A program made the translations under genes and the position numbers. The notes beneath the pieces are model-generated. The model saw only the letters and a list, made by a program, of their open reading frames with translations, had not been told where the DNA came from and did no database searches. Of a DNA stretch of 64,000 nucleotides, positions 58,151 through 64,000 are shown piece by piece. Position 1 is the first letter of the stretch; every line of letters begins with the position of its first letter. The DNA comes from Xanthomonas vasicola (GTDB lineage Bacteria; Pseudomonadota; Gammaproteobacteria; Xanthomonadales; Xanthomonadaceae). The stretch is from the NCBI RefSeq assembly GCF_000772705.2, contig NZ_JSBW02000026.1, positions 1-64,000 of the forward strand, read 5' to 3'.

Positions 58151-58936
58151 ATGTCGTCGTTTCTGGACACACGCATCAGTCGTCGTCACCTGATGGCTGC
58201 CGCTGGCACCTCGCTGCTGGCCAGCGGCATCCCCGCCCTGGCCAAGACGCCGCCACCGTCGGATGTTGGCCGCAAGTTTTTGCGCTCGCGGCGGCCGATG
58301 CCGTTTGCCGGCAATACCTTCGTGGGTCATCTAGAGCAACAGGGCGATGGCTATGACAGCTTCGACCGCGTGCTGAACATCTACCGCGAACTGCCCGAAC
58401 AGCGCTTCGCCAACAAATTCGCCTTGCTGCCGCCAAGCAGTTATCACGTGACCTTGCTGGGCGGGGTCAACGAGAGCGACCGTGCGCATGGGCCATGGCC
58501 AAGCGATCTGACGCGCGACCATGCCTTGGCAGACATCAACGCCGACTATCTGTCGCGAGTGAAAGCGCGCGCTGCGCCGCCGCTGGGCGCTTGCCGCTTC
58601 TTGGTCAACCCGACGGCGGCCAAGACCGGCGCTAACGACAATCTGCTGATTCCGTTAAAGCCGGCGGACACACAAACCGCGCAGCGCCTGGAAGCTGCGC
58701 GCCAATCGCTGATGACACTGACACGCTTGCAGCGCCCCGAGTACACCAACTTCCAGTTTCATATTTCGCTGGCCTACCTGTGCGACACGCTCGATGCGGC
58801 AGAACAAACCGCGTATCGCACGGCGGTGCGCGGCTGGCTCACACAGCTAGCAGCAGCGGGGCCGATCACGGTGCCGCGCTTTCATTTTTGTACGTTCGAC
58901 GACATGTACGCGTTTCGCACGCTGCATGAGGTCTGA
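58151..58936 (+). CDS. Tat-exported 2H phosphoesterase (DUF1868)
   Basis: 261 residues, 10 bases after the TonB receptor stop, in the same operon. The Tat leader is ISRRHLMAAAGTSLLASG. Two His-x-Ser/Thr motifs, YHVTLLGG near residue 99 and FHISLAYL near residue 202, form the paired active site of the 2H phosphoesterase fold, here of the DUF1868 branch. Related enzymes open cyclic or linear phosphodiesters of RNA or small molecules. Export to the periplasm next to an outer-membrane importer suggests it cuts an imported phosphodiester. This pairing is uncommon. Confidence 0.82.
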   Translation: MSSFLDTRISRRHLMAAAGTSLLASGIPALAKTPPPSDVGRKFLRSRRPMPFAGNTFVGHLEQQGDGYDSFDRVLNIYRELPEQRFANKFALLPPSSYHVTLLGGVNESDRAHGPWPSDLTRDHALADINADYLSRVKARAAPPLGACRFLVNPTAAKTGANDNLLIPLKPADTQTAQRLEAARQSLMTLTRLQRPEYTNFQFHISLAYLCDTLDAAEQTAYRTAVRGWLTQLAAAGPITVPRFHFCTFDDMYAFRTLHEV

Positions 58937-59129
58937 GGATGGGTGGAGGCTGCTACGGGGCTGTGTGAGCTAGACGCGCGCCTCCGTAAAATTCCTCTCC
59001 CCTCGGGCGAGAAGGCACGGTACGCGCGTCCTTGCCGCGCGTGCCTTGAGCGCCCGCACTGCAAGCGCCGGCCGTGGCGCGCACAGAGGTTGGGGCGAGG
59101 GTACGCAGCGCATCGCGCTGATAGCATCA

Positions 59130-59355
59130 CTCGCATCGGCGCCGGTGGCCGCAAGCTGCGCAGCGAAGTCGCTTGCATCGATATCCAGCCGCCAGGTGGA
59201 GATGCTGCCGGGTGCGATACCCGGCCACTTGGTCGCCACATCGCCAGGATGTCGCCCAGCCGCGATCACATGAATCTGTGCCGTTGCCGCCAGCGCACGC
59301 ACAATGCGCGCACCGAGTGGCCGAAGCCGCTCAACACCACTACCCGATACGCCAT
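59130..59355 (-). pseudogene. N-terminal fragment of an NAD(P)-binding saccharopine-dehydrogenase-like protein
   Basis: From ATG 59355 the minus strand reads MAYRVVVLSGFGH; with one missing T restored (CACTCGG for CACTTCGG) it goes on FGARIVRALAATAQIHVIAA, GRHPGDVATKWPG and LDIDASDFAAQLAATGAD, a Rossmann NADP-binding start. Similarity stops near 59130; the rest of the gene is gone. Frameshifted and truncated. Confidence 0.6.
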
Positions 59356-59370
59356 CGCCTGCTCGCCGCC

Positions 59371-59397
59371 TGTGCCTGTGCCTGTGCCTGTGTCTGT
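59371..59397. repeat. TGTGCC hexanucleotide repeat
   Basis: Three perfect TGTGCC units, then TGTGTC and TGTG, directly upstream of the start of the saccharopine-dehydrogenase-like fragment. Confidence 0.7.
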
Positions 59398-59460
59398 GCA
59401 CAGTATCGGCGAGCGCACCCTCATCTGCGCTCGCGTTGTTGCACGGCTGGCACCCTGCGG

Positions 59461-60476
59461 CTAACCGTTGATACGCGTCGCGTGGCCGCTTCTCAGTGCT
59501 TCGCGCAACACCTTCAACGCCTGCTGCGTGACCAACCTGGATGCGCCAGCCTGCTTGCTTGCCAATGCGGCTTGTTGCCGTGCCAGTGCCTGTTGCTGCT
59601 GCGTCAATGCCTGCAGCGCATCGGGCGTTGCAGGTTGCTGCGCTGGCGTGGAGGCAGTGGCCGACGCTGTGCGTGTCGACGCCTGCCGCAGGCGCGGCTC
59701 AGCGTGCGCAGACAGCTGCGCGGCGAGTACAGCTTGCCGTTCCTCAAGGCGTGCTGACGTGCGGCCAATCTGGCCTGAGCATCGGCCAATTGCTGGCTGC
59801 GCAGATGCGCCACAGCCAGCTGATGGAGCAAGCTTGGATCACGCACCAGCTACTGTTTCCCATCCGCACGAAACCACAGCACGCGTCTTCCATCGCCTGC
59901 GTCGCTTCGCGCCGTCTGCAGATCGTCGGGCGTGCCGTGCATCACTCCGCGATCGCCGTGCACCAGCACATAGGCGTCGCCTTCGCCCTGCGTGTTTGCA
60001 GTGGCATGGCCGCAGGATTTTTTCATGCCAGCGCGCGGCCGTGCCGGTGCTGCTGCAGCAGCAGGTGCAATGGGTGCGGCGGGTGCGACCGGCGTTGTTG
60101 AAGAAATAGCGGGCGCAGCAGGCAACGCCCGCATTGCGTTGGCTGCGGGCACTGCTGAGCCTGCCCCGGTAACTGCAGGCGCGGGCGCCATGAGTGCGAC
60201 CGGCGCTACCGGAGAGATCGCAGACACGCGCAGTGCAACGACAACCGGTGCGGTTTGCGTAGAAGTCACATCAGGTGCTGCTGGTGCAACCCTTGCCCTG
60301 TCCCCGACAGGCGAGATATGCGCGATGGGTGCGACCTGCGCCGATGAAGAAGGTGCAGGTACAGCCAGCGCAGGCGCCGCAGCGGCGGTTGCGATCACGG
60401 TGGGGCCGGCGGCTGCGGCAAGGGCCAGCAGCAACGCCGAACGCAGGCACAGCAATGGAACAGTGGTCTGGATCAT
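59461..60476 (-). pseudogene. Secreted Ala/Pro-rich coiled-coil protein, nonsense plus frameshift
   Basis: ATG 60476 opens a signal peptide (LLCLRSALLLALAAAAG), then a long Ala/Pro/Val spacer, then GDAYVLVHGDRGVMHGTPDD and RRVLWFRADGKQ. A TAG at 59850-59852 stands where Tyr is expected (KQ-Y-LVRDPSLL); the frame goes on LVRDPSLLHQLAVAHLRSQQ. Near 59757 one base is missing, after which another frame reads LEERQAVLAAQLSAHAEPRL and Gln/Ala-rich coils (LTQQQQALARQQAALASK) to a stop at 59461. Without these two lesions it would be about 338 residues. It lies downstream of the BlaR1-like gene, as intact coil proteins of this kind often do; inactive here unless a short form is used. Confidence 0.65.
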
Positions 60477-61157
60477 GTGAGATCTCCACGAAAGGCACAG
60501 CGCGTTGAGTGCCGCCTGAGCAGTGCGCATCGGCGGATGGAAACAGCGATCACGCGGCCACGGCGTTGCCGACGCTGCAGACGTCGAGACTCAGCAAATA
60601 CGGGGCTGTGGCGGCCCGTGGTGATGCAGGTGCTGCCTTTACCGATGCGATGCCAGCGCATTGCGTCGGCAGATGCGTGGCGTCAGGAACTGCGCTGAAA
60701 CGCAGCGGAAAAAGACCGTGCTCACCGCGCGGTGGCAGCGGACGGTGCTCTGAATCGGCATGTACCACCCGACACTGCGTTGCTGATCTGCCGTCCGCGC
60801 CCACCTGACGACTGCGCACGACGTTCTGTTACCCACTCTTACTGCGGCCGCGTGTCTGCCGGCCGTGCACAGCCGGAGGTGGAGTCACGCGGCACACCAT
60901 GCGTTGCTGCTCCGTGGCCAACGGCACCCATCGCCGCCGTGACGTGCGGTCTACAGCGGCCCGCGATGCTGACGCTCTCTATTGGATCGCTAAAGCAGCA
61001 AGCAAGATGGTGCAGGCAGCTACCAGCTGTGGCGATCAGCTGGCGTAATTAGCACGCTATGACGAGATTCGTCGCCGAATCCACGCATGGTCCATGGCGG
61101 CTCCTCGTACCGACCGCGCCCGACTGACGGTGAGCGCAGTCGTTTCATCAATGGTTC
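60477..61157. other. 681-bp gap between coil pseudogene and BlaR1-like gene
   Basis: No gene or recognisable remnant on either strand, no clear repeat or terminator. The two neighbouring genes run the same way, so this may be a decayed gene. Confidence 0.4.
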
Positions 61158-62894
61158 CTAGCTGCTCTTCGCCCGTTCTGCTTCTGCCTGCGCTTGGTCT
61201 GCCTCTGCTTGCGCTTTTTCGGCCTCTACCTGCGCCTGCGCGGCCTCGCGTTGCGCTTGCGCCGCTTGCCGTTGCCCGCGTTCGGCCTCGGCGCGGCCCT
61301 GACGAGCGGCCTGCTTGGCCATTTCGACCTGCTGCCGCGACAGCTCGTCTGCTTGGCGCACTGCAGCGGCATACGCGTGTTGCGCCTGACGATGCTGCAG
61401 CGCGACTTCGCGAATCTGTTGCTCGGCTTGGCGTGCTTGCTGTTGCGCGTCCTGCTTGGCCTGCGCCAGTTCCGGGCCCAACGAGGCCAGTTGTTCGCGT
61501 GCTTCCTGTAATGCGTCCTGGGCTTCCTGCATCCGCTCCTGCTGCAGCTCAAGGTCCTGGTTGTTGGCAGCGAGTGCCTCGTGCACCGCGGCTTGCGCGC
61601 CACGGGTGGCATCGCGGCGGATGCGGTCCAGGTCGAGATTCCAGTTGCTGTCCGTTGGGTCCGCATCCTCGTCATGCAGCGGCTCGGCGCCCAGCACATC
61701 GGCAATGACACCGTGGGTGGCAGGGGCGGCCGCTTCCGCAGGGGCGGCCGGCAGCGCCGGTGCAGGCAACGCGCTCATCGGCGCTGCTGCGTCTGCAGTG
61801 TTGACCTGTGCGCGTGCAGCGCCCGCTGCTGCCGGGGCGGTGACCACAACCGGCTGCATGCGGGCAGACGTCTCCGGTGCGGGCTTGGCTACCAGACGCA
61901 GCGGCAGCACACCGCACACCGCTACTGTGGCCAAAATCATCGCGGCGGCCAGCCGTGGAAACGCGCGGGTGTCCTGCAACATCGACAATCTGCGCTTCAA
62001 ACTAAGAAATGAGGGGGACGCGCTCGCCACGCCGCCGCGTGGACGCGGCGCCACACCCAGTTGCAACAACAAGCGGCCGTACTCATGGCGGCAATGCCGA
62101 TGCCCGGCGACCACGGCGGCATCGCAGGCGGCTTCGCGGGCGATTGCATACTCGCGCGCGGCCAGATGCACCAGCGGGTGGAAGAAAAACAGGTGCCGCG
62201 CCAACGCCGGCAGCAAGCCCCACCACAGATCGCCACGGCGCAGATGGATCAACTCGTGGGTCAGCGCCATGTCCAGATCGTCATCGGCCATGTGCGGCAG
62301 CCGTGCAGCAGGCAACAGCAACACCGGTTGCCACGGACCGATCAACTGCGGCGAGTCAATCTGCGACGACAACCGCAGCAACGGCGTGCGCGATAAGCCA
62401 TGCGCCTCAGCAGCCATCTGCAACGCCTGCACCAAGGCCTGGTCGGTGCAGGGCTGGGCCGCGCGCACCAATGCACGGCTGCGCAGATAGGCGCGCCCCG
62501 TGCCGGCCGCCAGCACCAGCACGCCCGCCGCCCACAACGCCAGCAATGCCGCAGCAAAGGTGGGCCAGGCACCGCCCTGCATCGCCTGCGCGGTGGCGCC
62601 GGCATGTGCAGCCGTGGATGCCGCGGCAGCGGCAGTTTCCATCGACGCCAGGCTGCCGGTCGAACCCAGCGCAGTGGTCACGCCATGCGCTGGCAGCACC
62701 GGCAGCTGCACCGGGCTGCTCCACACCAGGCCAACCACCGCCTGCACACCTACCAACCACCACAACCAGGTTTGCGTGGCCGCTGGCAGGCGGCGCACGC
62801 CACGGCACAGCGCCCACACCACCAACACCAGCACCGCGGTCTGCACGCTGGTGGCGCCAAGCTTCCATAACACCGCTTCGATCAGGGGCGACAT
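61158..62894 (-). CDS. M56-family (BlaR1/MecR1-like) membrane metalloprotease with coiled-coil tail
   Basis: 578 residues; ATG 62894 is three bases after the BlaI-like stop. Four membrane helices (VQTAVLVLVVWALCRGV, TQTWLWWLVGVQAVVGLVW, FAAALLALWAAGVLVLAAG, LAAAMILATVAVCGVL). The cytoplasmic zinc site is DMALTHELIHLRRGDL (HELIH), with Glu later in AREAACDAAVVA. After residue 330 there is no penicillin-binding domain. Instead there is an Ala/Pro linker and a long Gln/Glu/Ala coiled coil to the end (EQLASLGPELAQAKQDAQQQ and many AQAEAE repeats), facing the periplasm. It should sense a signal and trigger cleavage of the adjacent repressor. Confidence 0.9.
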   Translation of the reverse strand: MSPLIEAVLWKLGATSVQTAVLVLVVWALCRGVRRLPAATQTWLWWLVGVQAVVGLVWSSPVQLPVLPAHGVTTALGSTGSLASMETAAAAASTAAHAGATAQAMQGGAWPTFAAALLALWAAGVLVLAAGTGRAYLRSRALVRAAQPCTDQALVQALQMAAEAHGLSRTPLLRLSSQIDSPQLIGPWQPVLLLPAARLPHMADDDLDMALTHELIHLRRGDLWWGLLPALARHLFFFHPLVHLAAREYAIAREAACDAAVVAGHRHCRHEYGRLLLQLGVAPRPRGGVASASPSFLSLKRRLSMLQDTRAFPRLAAAMILATVAVCGVLPLRLVAKPAPETSARMQPVVVTAPAAAGAARAQVNTADAAAPMSALPAPALPAAPAEAAAPATHGVIADVLGAEPLHDEDADPTDSNWNLDLDRIRRDATRGAQAAVHEALAANNQDLELQQERMQEAQDALQEAREQLASLGPELAQAKQDAQQQARQAEQQIREVALQHRQAQHAYAAAVRQADELSRQQVEMAKQAARQGRAEAERGQRQAAQAQREAAQAQVEAEKAQAEADQAQAEAERAKSS

Positions 62895-62897
62895 GAC

Positions 62898-63284
62898 TCA
62901 ATCCTCCTTGCGCTGCGATTGCAGCTTGGCAACCAATGCTTCGAGTTCGGCCAGTTCGGTATCGCTGACTTCGGCGCGCTGCGACATCCACGCCACAAAC
63001 GGCGACACCGAGCCCTGCAGGGTCTTTTCGACGAATTGCCCTACTGCGCCTCGCACCACATCGTCCTGCCCCGCGGTGGCGCTGTAGCGGTACATGCCGT
63101 CCACTTGCTTGCGACGCAGAAAGCCCTTGGCCCGCAGCCGCTCCATCATGGTCAACACCGTGGAGCGGGCGAGCCCACGCGGCTCACCGAACGCGGCAGC
63201 CACTTCGCCCACGCTGGCATGCCGCTGTTCTTCGATGTACTGCAGCAGGGCCAGCTCCTGGTCCCCGATGGTCTTGCCACGCAT
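62898..63284 (-). CDS. BlaI/MecI/CopY-family repressor
   Basis: 128 residues from ATG 63284. Winged helix: GDQELALLQYIEEQRHASVG, STVLTMMERLRAKGFLRRKQ, DGMYRYSATAGQDD; then a dimerisation helix bundle ending LEALVAKLQSQRKED. Intact members bind TACA/TGTA dyads and are cleaved through the M56 partner. Two such dyads lie just upstream (63297-63339), so autoregulation is likely. In Xanthomonas this pair need not concern beta-lactams. Confidence 0.9.
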   Translation of the reverse strand: MRGKTIGDQELALLQYIEEQRHASVGEVAAAFGEPRGLARSTVLTMMERLRAKGFLRRKQVDGMYRYSATAGQDDVVRGAVGQFVEKTLQGSVSPFVAWMSQRAEVSDTELAELEALVAKLQSQRKED

Positions 63285-63296
63285 GCCGCTCTCCCT

Positions 63297-63339
63297 GACT
63301 ACAGTTGTCGCTACCGTAGACGTGACTACAGCTGTCGTC
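63297..63339. promoter_or_regulatory. Two BlaI-type operator dyads
   Basis: GACTACAGTTGTCG at 63297-63310 and GACTACAGCTGTCGTC at 63324-63339, each with ACAG/CTGT or ACA/TGT symmetry, spaced 27 bases apart and 13-55 bases upstream of the BlaI-like start. They resemble the TACA-TGTA core bound by BlaI/MecI. Confidence 0.7.
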
Positions 63340-63498
63340 AATAGGTCGGATGGCAGGGGTGCGTCTGGAGGTTTGTCGTGGCGTCTGGTTGCCTGGCGAG
63401 GCCAGATGCCCTGGGGCGACTTCAGACGTGTTGCGCGCAGCAGCTGAAAGAGGCGCTAGCTGGCTTGGTGCGCTTTCGACCGGAAGGACGTGATTGCC

Positions 63499-64000
63499 CT
63501 ACCCCTTCAACACCAGCGACATGTCCGGATAGCGGGCGCAGATGAAATCCACGAAGGCGCGCACCTTCGGTGCTGCCAGGCGCCTGGAGGTATGCAATAC
63601 CCGTAGCGCCGGCTCCACGCCGGAGAGGGTGCCCCACTGCACTAACCCGCCGCGTGCGAGTTGCTCCGACGCAATCGACTGCGGAATCAACGCAACGCCG
63701 CCGGCGGCGATCACGGCATCACGCACCATCAGGAACGAGGAAAACTGCATCCGCGGCACTGGCTCCAACACCAGGCGCCCGCCATCCAGCACCCAGGTGG
63801 CGGGCTGGAAGCTCGATATCACCACGCCCGGCACCGGATGCACTGCTTTGCCGGACGGCATCGCGATGGACGGTGCGGCCACCACCACCAACCGGTCCTT
63901 GGCGAAGCAGCGACCGACCAGGCTGCTGTCCGGACGTGGGTTGATGCGGATGGCGACATCGCACTGTTCTTCCACCAGATCGACCGTGCGGTCCTCGGCC
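63499..64000 (-). CDS. LysR-family transcriptional regulator, C-terminal part (cut by window edge)
   Basis: The frame is open to the window end. The visible 166 residues form the LysR effector-binding domain: DLVEEQCDVAIRINPRPDSS, LVGRCFAKDRLVVVAAP, MVRDAVIAAGGVALIPQSIA and a final RAFVDFICARYPDMSLVLKG. The N-terminal helix-turn-helix lies outside. The regulated gene is not visible. Confidence 0.88.
   Translation of the reverse strand, partial: AEDRTVDLVEEQCDVAIRINPRPDSSLVGRCFAKDRLVVVAAPSIAMPSGKAVHPVPGVVISSFQPATWVLDGGRLVLEPVPRMQFSSFLMVRDAVIAAGGVALIPQSIASEQLARGGLVQWGTLSGVEPALRVLHTSRRLAAPKVRAFVDFICARYPDMSLVLKG

Overview
The window looks like Xanthomonas chromosome. The coding sequence is GC-rich, there are several TonB-dependent receptors of the xanthomonad type, FabV is present as enoyl-ACP reductase, and two genes sit behind intact plant-inducible-promoter (PIP) boxes, the HrpX signal for type III effectors. 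No tRNA, rRNA, CRISPR array or phage gene was seen.

Layout, left to right. A cut IS5-type transposase (1-280) is followed by a carbohydrate-uptake type locus: a large secreted LamG protein, a frameshifted TonB receptor and, divergently, a KdgK-like sugar kinase (334-8600). After fabV comes a scarred stretch (10776-13380): a small Ser-rich effector candidate with a PIP box, a decayed copy of the 5' end of lldD, and a broken winged-helix/NTPase regulator. Next come a LytS/DesK-type two-component pair, a methyltransferase/DUF2141/carotenoid oxygenase cluster, intact lldD, and Ku with an overlapping partner (13381-20782). A 598-bp perfect tandem duplication overlaps the 3' end of a second TonB receptor (21536-22731). 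Between tyrB and fbp lies a low-GC three-gene operon of unknown function (26267-28402).

From 29.8 to 43 kb there are mostly single housekeeping or membrane genes, together with several pseudogenes (a TldD-like protein, a quinone reductase, an SRPBCC fragment) and a protealysin-type M4 protease overlapping its emfourin-like inhibitor. An XapX/VOC/alginate-porin operon follows. Then comes a helicase-exonuclease pair that matches MrfA-MrfB (YprA-YprB) DNA repair (47430-51409), the exonuclease carrying nine GTCGGT repeats. A second effector candidate, a glycerophosphodiester phosphodiesterase with a perfect PIP box, lies at 51881-54025. A ROK repressor faces a TonB receptor and an exported 2H phosphoesterase across a 17-bp palindrome (54216-58936). 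The right end holds more decayed genes, a BlaI/BlaR1-like pair with two operator dyads, and the C-terminal part of a LysR regulator running off the edge.

The strongest candidates for undescribed biology are the GDPD effector candidate, the small Ser-rich effector candidate and the low-GC operon 26267-28402. The high number of single-base lesions suggests ongoing gene loss, although some frameshifts could be sequencing errors. All functional calls rest on sequence reading and family knowledge; no database search was made.
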